Counted from the stretch's first letter, positions 43,473 to 52,907 are shown. The stretch is 64,000 bases of DNA from Micromonospora humi (GCF_900090105.1 NZ_FMDM01000001.1:248001-312000); one strand, 5' to 3'. A program made the numbers and translations. Notes: generated from the sequence alone by a model not told the origin.

Positions 43473-43823
43473 GTGAAGCAGTACCTGATCAGCATGTACC
43501 AGCCGGCCGGCGTCGACCGGCCGGACCCGGAGTTCCTGGCCGGGGTGATGCGCGAGGTCGAGGCCATCGGCCGGGACCTGCGGGCGGCCGGGAGCTGGGT
43601 GTTCGGCGACGGGCTGCACGAGCCGGAGACCGCCACCGTGCTGCGCGCCGACGGCGACGAGGTGCTGGTCACCGACGGGCCGTTCGCCGAGGCCAAGGAA
43701 TACCTGGGCGGCTTCACCATCGTCCGCGCGCCCGACCTGGACGCCGCACTGGAGTGGGGCCGCCGCTACGCCCGCGCCACCCGCCTGCCGATCGAGGTCC
43801 GCCCGTTCCAGGGCGAGGGATGA
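43473..43823 (+). CDS. DGPF/YCII-domain protein
   Basis: A 116-residue YCII-related protein carrying the diagnostic [19 protein letters not shown], next to [13 protein letters not shown]. The start is GTG 43473 with GGAGGAA upstream. Members accompany ECF42 sigma factors in nearly all cases. It overlaps the sigma factor start by four bases. Its chemical role is not known. Confidence 0.93.
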   Translation: MKQYLISMYQPAGVDRPDPEFLAGVMREVEAIGRDLRAAGSWVFGDGLHEPETATVLRADGDEVLVTDGPFAEAKEYLGGFTIVRAPDLDAALEWGRRYARATRLPIEVRPFQGEG

Positions 43824-45040
43824 CCGCTGTCGAACGGGTCTTCCGGGCCGAGTACGGCCGCGCGGTCGCCGTCCTGACCCGCTTCCTCGGCGACATCGAC
43901 CTCGCCGAGGAGGCGGTCCAGGAGGCGTTCACGGTCGCGGTGCGGCGGTGGGCCGTCGACGGCCCACCGCCCAGCCCGGCCGGCTGGATCGTCACCACCG
44001 CCCGCAACCGGGCGATCGACCGGCTGCGCCGCGAGTCCACCCGCGCCGCCCGGCACGCCGAGGCCGCCCTGCTGCACGCCGCCGACCCGCCCACCGAGGA
44101 GGGGCCCGTGCCCGACGACCGGCTGCGCCTGATCTTCACCTGCTGCCACCCGGCGCTGCGCCCCGCCGCCCGGGTGGCGTTGACGTTGCGCCTGCTCGGC
44201 GGCCTGAGCACCACCGAGATCGCGCGGGCCTTCCTGGTGCCGGAGCCGACCATGGCGCAGCGCCTGTCCCGGGCCAAGGCCAAGATCCGCGACGCCGGGA
44301 TCCCGTACCGGGTGCCGGGCGACGCCGACCTGCCCGACCGGCTGCGCGGGGTGCTGGCGGTGATCTACCTGATCTTCAACGAGGGGCACACCGCCAGCGC
44401 GGGGGAGCGGTTGGGCCGCGCCGAGCTGGGCGCCGAGGCGATCCGGCTGGGCCGGCTGCTGGTGACGCTGATGCCGGACGAGCCGGAGGCGCTCGGGCTG
44501 CTCGCGCTGATGCTGCTCACCGAGGCGCGGCGGGCCGCCCGCACCGGGCCGGACCAGGTGGCGGTGTCGCTGTCCGAGCAGGACCGGGGTCGGTGGGACC
44601 GGGCACTCGTCGCCGAGGGGCAGGACCTGGTGCGGCGCTGCCTGCGGCGCGACCGCCCCGGCCCGTACCAGATCCAGGCCGCGATCAACGCGGTGCACGC
44701 GGACGCGGCGACCGCCGCCGACACCGACTGGACCCAGATCCTCGCGCTCTACGACCAGTTGGCGGCCCGCGCGCCGGGGCCGGTGGTGGCGCTGAACCGG
44801 GCGGTCGCGCTGGCCGAGGTACGCGGACCGGCCGCCGCGCTGGCCGAGGTCGAACGGCTGGACCTGGCCGCTTACCACGTGTGGCACGCGGTCCGGGCCG
44901 ACCTGCTGCGCCGGCTCGACCGGCCGGCCGAGGCCCGGGCCGCGTACGACGCGGCGATCGCCGGCACCGGGAACGCGGCGGAACGGGCGTTCCTCGCCCG
45001 GGCCCGGGACCGGTTGCCGGAACGGATCGACGGGCATTGA
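43820..45040 (+). CDS. ECF42-type RNA polymerase sigma factor with C-terminal extension
   Basis: A 406-residue ECF sigma factor. Region 2 is [38 protein letters not shown], region 4 is [36 protein letters not shown], and a long C-terminal extension has helical repeats ([21 protein letters not shown] ...). The extension replaces a separate anti-sigma factor in the ECF42 group and is thought to sense signals itself. It is coupled to the DGPF gene and preceded by a matching promoter. Confidence 0.92.
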   Translation: MTAVERVFRAEYGRAVAVLTRFLGDIDLAEEAVQEAFTVAVRRWAVDGPPPSPAGWIVTTARNRAIDRLRRESTRAARHAEAALLHAADPPTEEGPVPDDRLRLIFTCCHPALRPAARVALTLRLLGGLSTTEIARAFLVPEPTMAQRLSRAKAKIRDAGIPYRVPGDADLPDRLRGVLAVIYLIFNEGHTASAGERLGRAELGAEAIRLGRLLVTLMPDEPEALGLLALMLLTEARRAARTGPDQVAVSLSEQDRGRWDRALVAEGQDLVRRCLRRDRPGPYQIQAAINAVHADAATAADTDWTQILALYDQLAARAPGPVVALNRAVALAEVRGPAAALAEVERLDLAAYHVWHAVRADLLRRLDRPAEARAAYDAAIAGTGNAAERAFLARARDRLPERIDGH

Positions 45041-45058
45041 CGCGACGGCGGAGAAAAG

Positions 45059-45073
45059 TACACTCTCAGTGTA
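45059..45073. promoter_or_regulatory. TACACT-N3-AGTGTA operator before the Liv-type operon
   Basis: TACACT CTC AGTGTA is a perfect 6-base inverted repeat with a 3-base spacer, 37 bases before the livG-type ATG and followed by AT-rich sequence. The arrangement is typical of TetR-family operators. The TetR gene at the end of the same operon is the natural candidate to bind it. Confidence 0.65.
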
Positions 45074-45110
45074 ATTAGTTTCCGTGCGCCGTCGACCGCG
45101 CGAGGTGACG

Positions 45111-45926
45111 ATGAGCCCACCGGCCACCCCCACGGACGACCCCGGTCTGGCGCTGCACCACGTCGGCGTGCGCTTCGGCGGCCTGGTCGCGCTCGACGAC
45201 GTCTCGCTGCGGGTGCCGCCCGGCCGCGTGGTCGGCGTCATCGGGCCCAACGGCGCCGGCAAGACCACGCTGTTCAACGTGGTCTGCGGCTTCGTCCGGC
45301 CGAGCGGAGGCTCACTCACCCTCGACGGGCGCCCGTTCCGACCCCGCCCGCACCGGCTCACCCGGCTGGGCATCGGCCGCACGCTCCAGGGCGTCGGCCT
45401 GTTCCCCGGCCTGACCGTGCTGGAGAACGTGACGGCCGGCGCCAGCCACGCGGCCCGCGCCGGCTTCGCCGCCGCGCTGTTCGGCCTGCCCGGCAGCGAC
45501 CGCGACGAGCGGCGGCTGCGCGCCGAGGCCCTCGCCCTGCTCGCCGAGCTGGGCATCGACCGGCACGCCGCAGCCGCACCCGCCACGCTGCCCTACCCGG
45601 TGCGCAAACGGGTCGCGCTGGCCCGCGCCCTGATCGCCCGGCCCCGGCTGCTGCTGCTCGACGAGCCCGCCGGCGGGCTCGGCGCCGACGACGTGGCCGA
45701 GCTGGCCGACCTGGTCCGCGCCCTGCCGCAACGCGCCGACGGCTGCGCCGTGCTGCTCGTCGAACACCACATGGACCTGGTCATGTCCGTCTGCCACGAG
45801 CTGGTGGTGCTCGACTTCGGCCGGGTGATCGCCGCCGGCCCGCCGGAGCGGATCCGCGACGACCCACGGGTCGCCGAGGCCTACCTCGGCGCGGACGTGC
45901 CGGCCGATGCCGGCGGCACGCCGTGA
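45111..45926 (+). CDS. Branched-chain amino-acid-type ABC ATPase (LivG-like)
   Basis: A 271-residue ATPase of the LivG class. Walker A is GPNGAGKTTLF, Walker B RLLLLDEPAGGLGADD, and the H-loop VEHHMDLV; the C-terminal IRDDPRVAEAYLG is typical. The usual LSYG(Q/D)QRR signature is altered to LPYPVRKRVALARAL, with no Gly pair, so this subunit may depend on its partner for one catalytic site. ATG 45111 follows GAGGTGACG. First gene of the five-gene importer operon. The substrate (amino acid, urea or other) is not fixed. Confidence 0.9.
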   Translation: MSPPATPTDDPGLALHHVGVRFGGLVALDDVSLRVPPGRVVGVIGPNGAGKTTLFNVVCGFVRPSGGSLTLDGRPFRPRPHRLTRLGIGRTLQGVGLFPGLTVLENVTAGASHAARAGFAAALFGLPGSDRDERRLRAEALALLAELGIDRHAAAAPATLPYPVRKRVALARALIARPRLLLLDEPAGGLGADDVAELADLVRALPQRADGCAVLLVEHHMDLVMSVCHELVVLDFGRVIAAGPPERIRDDPRVAEAYLGADVPADAGGTP

Positions 45927-46639
45927 CCGCGGTGCTGGAGGTCGAGGCGCTCCACGCCGGCTACGGCCCGGTGCCGGTGCTGCGGGACGTGGCGTTCACG
46001 GTGCCGGCCGGCACCGTCGCCGCCGTGCTCGGCGCCAACGGCGCCGGGAAGACCACGCTGCTGCGTACCCTCTCGGGTCTGCTGCGCCCCACCGGCGGCC
46101 GGATCCGGTACGCGGGGGAGGACCTGCGCGGCGTCCGGGTGGAACACCTGGTCCGGCGGGGCCTGGCGCACGTGCCGGAGGGCCGCGGCGTGGTGACCGA
46201 GCTGACCGTGGCGGAGAACCTGCGCCTCGGCGGCCTCTGGCGGCGGGACCGGGCCGACGCGCGGCGGGCGCGCGACGAGGTGTACGAGATCTTCCCGGCG
46301 CTGGCCCGCCGCCGGGACCACCTCGGCCACCAGCTCTCCGGCGGGGAGCGGCAGATGCTCGCGCTCGGCCGGGCGTTGATCGCCCGCCCCCGGCTGCTGC
46401 TGCTCGACGAGCCGTCGCTCGGGTTGGCCCCCACGGTGGCCGCGCAGATCATGGCGCTGCTGCGACGGCTGCGCGACGAGCAGGGGCTGACCGTGCTGCT
46501 GGTCGAGCAGAACGTCCGCACCGCGCTCTCCGTCGCCGACCAGGGGATCGTCATGTCGCTCGGCCGGGTGGTGACCGCCGCGCCGGCGGCCCGGCTGCGC
46601 GACGACGACCGGCTGCGACACGCGTACCTCGGGTTCTGA
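45923..46639 (+). CDS. Branched-chain amino-acid-type ABC ATPase (LivF-like)
   Basis: A 238-residue ATPase with Walker A GANGAGKTTLL, signature LSGGERQM, Walker B LLLLDEPSLGLAP and H-loop VEQNVRTA. The start GTG overlaps the LivG-type stop by four bases. It pairs with the LivG-like subunit, whose signature is unusual, to make a heterodimeric motor. Confidence 0.93.
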   Translation: MTAVLEVEALHAGYGPVPVLRDVAFTVPAGTVAAVLGANGAGKTTLLRTLSGLLRPTGGRIRYAGEDLRGVRVEHLVRRGLAHVPEGRGVVTELTVAENLRLGGLWRRDRADARRARDEVYEIFPALARRRDHLGHQLSGGERQMLALGRALIARPRLLLLDEPSLGLAPTVAAQIMALLRRLRDEQGLTVLLVEQNVRTALSVADQGIVMSLGRVVTAAPAARLRDDDRLRHAYLGF

Positions 46640-46661
46640 CCGGCGAGCGGAAGGGTCGCGG

Positions 46662-47540
46662 ATGCAGCGGTTCTGGTTCCTCACCTTCGACGGGCTGGCC
46701 GCGGGCGCGGTGTACGCGGCGTTCGCGCTCGCGCTGGTGCTCATCTGGCGGGCCGCCCGGGTGGTCAACTTCGCCCAGGGCGCGATGGCCGTCGCCACCG
46801 CGTACGTCGGCTACGCGGTGGTCGGCGCGACCGGCTCCTACTGGCTGGGCCTGGCCGCCGCGGTGCTGGCCGGGCTCGCGCTGGGCGCGCTGGTGGAGCG
46901 GGTGCTGATGCGGTTCGTCGGGCCCGCCGGCCCGCTCAACCAGGTGATCGTCGCGCTCGGCCTGGTGCTGCTGGTCCAGGCGGTGCTCGGCATGGTCTTC
47001 GGCAACGGCTACCGGCCGGCCCCGGCGCCGTTCGACACCGACGCGCTCACCGTCGGCGGGGTCGCCGCGCTGTCCCCCTACGACCTCTGGGTGCTCGGCG
47101 CGGCGCTGACGGTCGTGGCGCTGCTCGCGCTGCTGTTCACCCGGACGCCCGTCGGCCTGCGGATGCGGGCGGCGGCGTTCGCCCCGGAGGTCTCCCGGCT
47201 GCTCGGCGTGAGCGTCGGCCGGATGCTGACGCTCGGCTGGGCGCTGGCCGCCGGGGTCGGCGCGCTCGCCGGCATGCTCGTCGTCCCCACCGGCCTCGGC
47301 CTGCACCCGCACGCCATGGACCTGGTCTTCGTCGTCGCGTTCACCGCCGCCGTGGTCGGCGGGCTGGACAGCCCGGTCGGCGCCGTGGTCGGCGGGCTGC
47401 TGGTCGGGCTGATCCTGTCGTACGTCACCGGCTACCTGGGCCCGGACACCACCCCGCTGGCCGTGCTGGTGCTGCTGCTGGCCGTCCTGCTGGTCCGCCC
47501 GGGCGGGCTCTTCTCCGCGGCGAGAGCGAGGCACGTGTGA
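46662..47540 (+). CDS. Branched-chain amino-acid-type ABC permease (LivH-like)
   Basis: A 292-residue permease with about eight transmembrane helices and the LivH landmarks VNFAQGAMAVATAY near the start and FTAAVVGGLDSPVGAVVGGLLVG near the end. The ATG at 46662 is 22 bases after the LivF-type stop. It overlaps the LivM-type gene by four bases. It forms half of the channel of the importer. Confidence 0.92.
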   Translation: MQRFWFLTFDGLAAGAVYAAFALALVLIWRAARVVNFAQGAMAVATAYVGYAVVGATGSYWLGLAAAVLAGLALGALVERVLMRFVGPAGPLNQVIVALGLVLLVQAVLGMVFGNGYRPAPAPFDTDALTVGGVAALSPYDLWVLGAALTVVALLALLFTRTPVGLRMRAAAFAPEVSRLLGVSVGRMLTLGWALAAGVGALAGMLVVPTGLGLHPHAMDLVFVVAFTAAVVGGLDSPVGAVVGGLLVGLILSYVTGYLGPDTTPLAVLVLLLAVLLVRPGGLFSAARARHV

Positions 47541-48595
47541 CCACCCCCCGAACCGGGTCGACCCTGCTGCGGCACCTCGCCGGTGCGGTGCTCGCCGGCA
47601 CGCTCGTCGTGCTGCTCACCAACCAGCTCCCGCCGTACGAGAACCTCCAGGTGGCCCGGGTCTGCGCGTTCCTCTGCGTCACCGCCGGGCACACCGTGCT
47701 GGTCGGGCTCAACGGCCAGCTCTCCCTGGGCCACGGCGCGCTGATGGCCACCGGCGCCTACACGGTGGCCCTGGTGCAGCGGGGCCTCGACGAGCGGGCG
47801 GTCGGCGGCGGGTGGTGGGTCCTGCCGGGCTCGCTGCTGGCCGCCGTCGCGGTGACCGCGCTGGGCGGGCTGGTGGTCGGGCTGGCCGCGGCCCGGCTGC
47901 GCGGCCCGTACCTGGCCGGCGTGACGCTGGCGGTGGCGACGCTGGTGCCGGCCGTCACCACGATCTTCACCGGGGTGTTCAACGGTGAGCAGGGGCTGCG
48001 CTTCCCGGCGCAGGCCCCACCGGCGGCGCTCGGTCCGTACTTCCAGCCGGAACGCTGGCTGGCCTGGATCGCGCTCGCCGCCGCCCTGCTCACCATGCTG
48101 CTGCTGGCCAACCTGGTGCGCAGCCGGTACGGCCGGTCGCTGCGGGCGGTCCGCGACGACGAGGTCGCGGCCCGGCTCGCCGGCATTCCGGTGGCCCGCA
48201 CCCAGGTGCTCGCGTTCGTGGTCAGCGCCGGCTGCGCCGGCCTCGGCGGCGGCGTGTACGCGGTGCTCACCGCCACCGTGGCCCCGGGCAAGTTTCCCCT
48301 CGACCTGTCGCTGTTCCTGCTCATGGCCATCGTGATCGGCGGCCTCGGCAGCCTGGCCGGCGCGGTCTGGGGTGCGCTGCTGCTGGTCGCCCTGCAGGAC
48401 CTGCCCGCCCTGCTCACCGAACACCTCGACCTGTCCACCGGGCTGGCGCAGCGGCTGGAGGGCAACCTCGCGCTGGCCGTGTTCGGCCTGATCCTCATCG
48501 TCGTCATGCTCGCCGCCCCGGGCGGACTGCAGGGTGGCGTCCGCGCCCTCGCCACCCGGCTCCGCGCCGCCGTACGCCGCGCACCGGACCGCTGA
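47537..48595 (+). CDS. Branched-chain amino-acid-type ABC permease (LivM-like)
   Basis: A 352-residue permease with about eight to ten helices. Landmarks are LVGLNGQLSLGHGALMATGAY, RSRYGRSLRAVRDDEVAARLAGI (the ATPase-docking loop) and GGLGSLAGAVWGALLLV. GTG start overlaps the LivH-type gene. It completes the channel with its neighbour. About 40 bases separate it from the binding-protein gene. Confidence 0.92.
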   Translation: MTTPRTGSTLLRHLAGAVLAGTLVVLLTNQLPPYENLQVARVCAFLCVTAGHTVLVGLNGQLSLGHGALMATGAYTVALVQRGLDERAVGGGWWVLPGSLLAAVAVTALGGLVVGLAAARLRGPYLAGVTLAVATLVPAVTTIFTGVFNGEQGLRFPAQAPPAALGPYFQPERWLAWIALAAALLTMLLLANLVRSRYGRSLRAVRDDEVAARLAGIPVARTQVLAFVVSAGCAGLGGGVYAVLTATVAPGKFPLDLSLFLLMAIVIGGLGSLAGAVWGALLLVALQDLPALLTEHLDLSTGLAQRLEGNLALAVFGLILIVVMLAAPGGLQGGVRALATRLRAAVRRAPDR

Positions 48596-48634
48596 CCTCA
48601 TCGGTCCCCACCACCCGCACCGGATTGGAGAACC

Positions 48635-49906
48635 ATGCGCCCCACCACCCGCCGCGTTCTCGCGGCCGCCGCCGGCCTGGCCCTGCTGGCCACGCTGCCG
48701 GCCTGCGCCGACGACGCGAAGCAGGCCGCCGAGAACGTCCCCGGCGTCACCGACGGCGAGATCGTCGTCGGCACCCACCAACCGCTCACCGGCCCCGCCG
48801 CGCCCGGCTACTCGAAGATCTCCGCCGCGGTGAAGGCGTACTTCGAGCACGTCAACGGCAAGGGCGGGGTGCACGGCCGGAAGATCGTCTACAAGGTCAT
48901 GGACGACGGCTACAACCCGGCCAACACCGAGAACGTGGTCCGCAAGCTGGTCCTCGACGACAAGGTCTTCGCGCTGCTCGGCGGGCTCGGCACGCCGACG
49001 CACACCACCGTGCTGGAGTTCGTCAAGGCCCAGCGGGTGCCGGACCTCTTCGTCGCCTCGGGCAGCCGCAACTGGAACCAGCCGGCGAAGTACCCGACCA
49101 CGTTCGGGTGGCAGCCCGACTACACGGTCGAGGGCAAGATCCTGGCCAGTTGGGTCAAGCGGGAGTTCCCCGGCGCCACGGTCTGCCACTTCGGGCAGAA
49201 CGACGACTTCGGCCGGGACTCGCTGGCCGGGGTGGAGCAGGTGCTCGGCCCGGTCGCGGCGAAGCAGACGTACACCACCACCAACCAGCAGGTCGGGCCC
49301 GCGATCGGCGCGCTGCGGGCGGCCGGCTGCCAGGTGGTGATCTCGGCGAGCATCCCCGGGTTCACCGCCCTGGCCATGGGCCAGGCCGCCGGGCAGGGCT
49401 TCCGGGCGCAGTGGGTGGTGTCCAACGTGGGCGCCGACTACACCACGCTCGCCGCCCAGCTCGGCGACAAGAAGGTGATCCTCGAGGGCATGGTCGCCGA
49501 CAACTACCTGCCCATGGTGGGTGACACCACCAACCCGTGGATCCGGGAGTACAGCCGGATCCACCAGCGGTTCAACGCGGGCAACCCGATCGACGGCAAC
49601 GCGGTCTACGGCTATTCGATGGCCTACACCTTCGTGCAGGCGCTGCTCGCCGCCGGGCCCGAGCCCACCCGGGAGAAGCTGGTCGAGGCCGTGCGCAGGG
49701 GCGGCTTCCGCGGGCCCGGTCTCACCCCCTTCCGGTACGCCGAGGGCGTGCACGCGGGCTACAGCGGGGTCCGGCTGAGCCGGGTCAGCGGTGGTGCGCA
49801 GACCTACTTCGGCCCGACGTACACCACCGACGACGGCGGGGCGGCGGTCACCGAGTTCATCGAGGCGCCGGCCACCCCGCCGGCGGACGCGGTGCCGACC
49901 GCCTGA
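48635..49906 (+). CDS. Substrate-binding lipoprotein of the Liv-type importer
   Basis: A 423-residue periplasmic-binding-protein fold with a lipoprotein signal ending LPACADD. The mature part begins VTDGEIVVGTHQPLTGPAAPGY and includes VHGRKIVYKVMDDGYNPANT and FGQNDDFGRDSLAGVEQVLG, which are typical of the LivK/amide-urea binding family 6. ATG 48635 is preceded by TTGGAGAACC. It is the last transporter gene before a strong terminator. Confidence 0.92.
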   Translation: MRPTTRRVLAAAAGLALLATLPACADDAKQAAENVPGVTDGEIVVGTHQPLTGPAAPGYSKISAAVKAYFEHVNGKGGVHGRKIVYKVMDDGYNPANTENVVRKLVLDDKVFALLGGLGTPTHTTVLEFVKAQRVPDLFVASGSRNWNQPAKYPTTFGWQPDYTVEGKILASWVKREFPGATVCHFGQNDDFGRDSLAGVEQVLGPVAAKQTYTTTNQQVGPAIGALRAAGCQVVISASIPGFTALAMGQAAGQGFRAQWVVSNVGADYTTLAAQLGDKKVILEGMVADNYLPMVGDTTNPWIREYSRIHQRFNAGNPIDGNAVYGYSMAYTFVQALLAAGPEPTREKLVEAVRRGGFRGPGLTPFRYAEGVHAGYSGVRLSRVSGGAQTYFGPTYTTDDGGAAVTEFIEAPATPPADAVPTA

Positions 49907-49913
49907 GCGGCCC

Positions 49914-49952
49914 GCGCGCCGTCGGGCGGGTGCCGGCCGCCCGACGGCGCGC
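49914..49952 (+). terminator. Operon terminator after the binding-protein gene
   Basis: A perfect 16-bp stem (GCGCGCCGTCGGGCGG with its complement) and a 7-base loop, 8 bases after the stop. A TAGAGT box follows at 49956-49961 and may start TetR transcription. Confidence 0.85.
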
Positions 49953-49993
49953 ACGTAGAGTTGCCGCCGGTAGCCGAGCACAGGGAGCCGTCC

Positions 49994-50608
49994 GTGATCG
50001 AGGTGGAGAGCGACCCGCCGGCGCGGGTGGACGGCCGGGCGGCGCGGGCCGAGCGGACCCGGGCCGCGATCGTCGAGGCACACCTGGCCCTCATCGACGC
50101 CGGCGACCTGCGGCCGACGGGGGAGCGGATCGCGGAGCGGGCCGGCGTGTCGCTGCGTACCCTGTGGACCAACTTCAAGGACATGGAGACGCTGTTCGCC
50201 GCCACCGGGCGGCGGATCGGCGAACGGCAGGCCGCGCTCTGGCGGCCCGTCCCGCCGGAGCTGCCGCTCACCGTGCGCATCGCCGAGTTCTGCGGCCAGC
50301 GCGCCCGGCTGCTCGAGGTGCTGGCGCCGCCGGCCCGCGCGTCCGCGTTGCGGGAGCCGTTCTCGCCGCAGTTGCGGCGCAACCGGGAGGTGGCCGTCGC
50401 CCGGGTCCGGGAGGAGATCGAGACCGTGTTCGCCGCCGAGCTGGCGCACGCCGGGTCGGGGCGGGCGCAGCTGCTGGACGCGCTGACCGTGGCCTCCACC
50501 TGGGCCGCCTGGTCGATGATGCGCGACGCCATGGGGCTCGACGTCGAGGCGGCCCGGGAGGTCATGGCCCGCACGCTGGGCGCGCTGCTCACCGCCGCCT
50601 CCCGCTGA
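49994..50608 (+). CDS. TetR-family regulator
   Basis: A 204-residue TetR-family protein. The N-terminal helix-turn-helix is AERTRAAIVEAHLALIDAGDLRPTGERIAERAGVSLRTLWTNFKDMETLF, where TLWTNFKDMETL takes the place of the usual YYHFxxKExLL. The helical ligand domain follows. GTG 49994 has AGGGAG upstream. It lies behind the Liv-type operon and probably controls it via the TACACT-N3-AGTGTA site at 45059-45073. The ligand is unknown. Confidence 0.88.
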   Translation: MIEVESDPPARVDGRAARAERTRAAIVEAHLALIDAGDLRPTGERIAERAGVSLRTLWTNFKDMETLFAATGRRIGERQAALWRPVPPELPLTVRIAEFCGQRARLLEVLAPPARASALREPFSPQLRRNREVAVARVREEIETVFAAELAHAGSGRAQLLDALTVASTWAAWSMMRDAMGLDVEAAREVMARTLGALLTAASR

Positions 50609-50618
50609 CCGGTCCGGC

Positions 50619-51038
50619 CTACTCCTCCCGGAGCCGGCGCAGGATCCGGGTCAGCTCCGCCCGGTCGCCCGGGTCGAGCGCGGCGAAGAACCGTTCCGCC
50701 TCGGTGGCCCGGGCCACCTGGATGGCGGTGCCGACGCGGTCGCCCTCGGCGGTCGGCGCGACGAGCGTGGCCCGCCGGTCGTCCGGGTCGGGCCGCCGTT
50801 CGACCAGGCCGCGCTCCTGGAGGCCGTCGACCACCTCGGTGGCCGAGCGGGGGGCGATGCGCAGGTGCTCGGCGAGCGTGCCGGGCCGCAGTGCGCCGTG
50901 GCGCAGCAGCACGCCGAGCGCCCGCGCCTGACCGGGGCTGATCTCCCACGGTTCGAGCGCGCGTTTGGTCTGGTGGCGCAGCCGCCGGGTCACCGCCCAG
51001 AACGTCTCGGCCAGGCTCTCCTCGTCGCTGCCGTCCAC
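50619..51038 (-). CDS. MarR-family regulator
   Basis: A 139-residue MarR-type winged-helix protein: ISPGQARALGVLLRHGALRPGTLAEHLRIAPRSATEVVDGLQERGLVERRPDPDDRRATLVAPTAEGD. The wing motif DPDDRRATLVAPT is diagnostic. GTG start at 51038. It is divergent from a multidrug-type ABC exporter and shares its promoter region, which contains overlapping palindromes. It probably represses the exporter and itself. Effectors are not predictable. Confidence 0.92.
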   Translation of the reverse strand: MDGSDEESLAETFWAVTRRLRHQTKRALEPWEISPGQARALGVLLRHGALRPGTLAEHLRIAPRSATEVVDGLQERGLVERRPDPDDRRATLVAPTAEGDRVGTAIQVARATEAERFFAALDPGDRAELTRILRRLREE

Positions 51039-51066
51039 GGGAATACGGTAGCAGCATCTCCTGTTG

Positions 51067-51090
51067 TTCCCTCATGATGAGGTAACCTCA
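51067..51090. promoter_or_regulatory. MarR operator between marR and ABC exporter genes
   Basis: TTCCCTCAT-G-ATGAGGTAA (51067-51085) is a 19-base palindrome with one mismatch. It overlaps a second palindrome, TGAGGTAACCTCA (51078-51090). The site lies in the divergent promoter, about 30 bases from the exporter start. Both arrangements fit a MarR dimer site. Confidence 0.7.
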
Positions 51091-51116
51091 GCATTATCCG
51101 GACAGAGGAGAACCCC

Positions 51117-52907
51117 TTGGATCACATCCCCGACGGCCGCGGAGCCGGCCGAACCGTGTCCGCCGCCGAGAAGGCACAGGCCCGCGACGTGTCGCTACGC
51201 CGCATCGGCGGCCTCTTCACCGCCCACCGCGGCCCGCTCGCCGCCGTGGTGGCGATCATCGTGGCGTCCTCGATCATCGCGATGGCCTCGCCGTTCCTGC
51301 TGCGTACCGTCATCGACCGGGCCCTGCCCGAGCGTGACCTGACGCTGCTGGCCTGGCTGGTCGCGGCCATGGTCGCGGTGGCCGCGGTCACCGCCGTGCT
51401 CGGCGTCGCCCAGACCTGGATCTCCACCCGGGTCGGCCAGGAGGTCATGCACCGACTGCGCACCGACGTCTTCGCCCACCTCCAGCGGCAGTCGATCGGC
51501 TTCTTCGTGCGCACCCGCACCGGCGAGGTGCAGTCCCGCATCACCAACGACATCGGCGGCATGCAGGCGGTGGTCACCTCCACCGCCACCTCGATCGCCG
51601 CCAACCTCACCACGGTGGTCGCCACCACCGTCGCGATGCTGGCGCTGAGCTGGCGACTCACCCTCGTCTCGCTGGTCGTGCTGCCGCCCGCGCTCTGGCT
51701 CACCCGCCGGGTCGCCCGGCTGCGCCGGGAGATCACCGCCCGCCGCCAGCGGGAACTGGCCGACCTCACCGTCACCATCGAGGAGGGGCTGTCGGTCAGC
51801 GGCGTCCGGCTGGCCAAGACGCTGGGCACCGGCGCGGCGCTGGTCGACCGGTTCACCGCCTCCTCGGCCCGCCTGGTCGACCTGGAGCTGCGCTCCGAGC
51901 TGGCCGGCCGCTGGCGGATGGCCGCCATGACGATCGTCTTCGCCGCCATCCCCGCGGTGATCTACCTCGGCGCCGGCCTGCCCGGCACCGCCGGCACACT
52001 CACCATCGGCACGCTGGTCGCGTTCACCGCGTTGCAGGGCAACCTGTTCCGCCCGCTGATGGGCCTGCTCAACGTCGGCGTCACGCTCACCGCCTCGCTC
52101 GCGCTGTTCGCCCGCATCTTCGAATACCTCGACCTGCCGGTCGAGGTCGCCGAGCCGGCCCGCCCGGCGGCGCTGGACCCGGCCACGGTCCGCGGCCACC
52201 TGCGCGTCGAGGACGTCACCTTCAGCTACCCGGGCAGCGACACCGCCGCGCTGGCCGGCGTCAGCCTGGACGTCCCGGCCGGCACCAGCCTGGCCCTGGT
52301 CGGCGAGACCGGCTCCGGCAAGAGCACGCTCGCCGCCCTGCTCAGCCGCCTGCACGACCCGGACGCCGGCCGGATCACCATCGACGGCGTCGACCTGCGC
52401 GACCTGCGCCTGGCCGACCTGGCCGCCGTGGTGGGCGTGGTCAGCCAGGAGACCTACCTGCTGCACGCCACCGTGCGCGAGAACCTCCGGTACGCCCGCC
52501 CCGACGCCACCGACGCCGACCTCGAGGCCGCCGCCCGCGCCGCCCGGATCCACGACCTGATCGCCGCGCTGCCCGACGGGTACGACACCATGGTCGGCTC
52601 CCGCGGTCACCGCTTCTCCGGCGGGGAGCAGCAGCGCCTGGCCATCGCCCGGACGCTGCTGCGCGACCCGCGGATCCTGGTCCTCGACGAGGCGACCAGC
52701 GCGCTGGACACCGAGACCGAGCGCGCGGTGCAGCGGGCGCTGGACGAGCTGGCCCGCGGCCGCACCGTGGTGACCATCGCGCACCGCCTCTCCACGGTCC
52801 GCGACGCCGACCGCATCGCCGTCCTGGACCACGGCCGCATCGTCGAGTCCGGCACCCACCACACCCTCCTGACCCACCAGGGCCGCTACGCCACCCTGCT
52901 CGGCTGA
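51117..52907 (+). CDS. Multidrug-type ABC exporter (fused permease-ATPase)
   Basis: A 596-residue exporter starting at TTG 51117, with AGAGGAGAA upstream. The membrane domain has about six helices in residues 30-330. The ATPase has Walker A GETGSGKSTL, signature FSGGEQQRLA, Walker [17 protein letters not shown] and the H-loop IAHRLSTVRDADRIAVL. It probably works as a homodimer exporting drugs or lipids. It is divergent from the MarR gene, with a palindromic operator between. Confidence 0.93.
   Translation: MDHIPDGRGAGRTVSAAEKAQARDVSLRRIGGLFTAHRGPLAAVVAIIVASSIIAMASPFLLRTVIDRALPERDLTLLAWLVAAMVAVAAVTAVLGVAQTWISTRVGQEVMHRLRTDVFAHLQRQSIGFFVRTRTGEVQSRITNDIGGMQAVVTSTATSIAANLTTVVATTVAMLALSWRLTLVSLVVLPPALWLTRRVARLRREITARRQRELADLTVTIEEGLSVSGVRLAKTLGTGAALVDRFTASSARLVDLELRSELAGRWRMAAMTIVFAAIPAVIYLGAGLPGTAGTLTIGTLVAFTALQGNLFRPLMGLLNVGVTLTASLALFARIFEYLDLPVEVAEPARPAALDPATVRGHLRVEDVTFSYPGSDTAALAGVSLDVPAGTSLALVGETGSGKSTLAALLSRLHDPDAGRITIDGVDLRDLRLADLAAVVGVVSQETYLLHATVRENLRYARPDATDADLEAAARAARIHDLIAALPDGYDTMVGSRGHRFSGGEQQRLAIARTLLRDPRILVLDEATSALDTETERAVQRALDELARGRTVVTIAHRLSTVRDADRIAVLDHGRIVESGTHHTLLTHQGRYATLLG

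Noticed and set aside
47432..50449. A 1005-codon open frame on the minus strand opposite the Liv-type operon
   Set aside because: It is antisense to three well-supported genes, has no domain, and long antisense frames are expected at this GC content.
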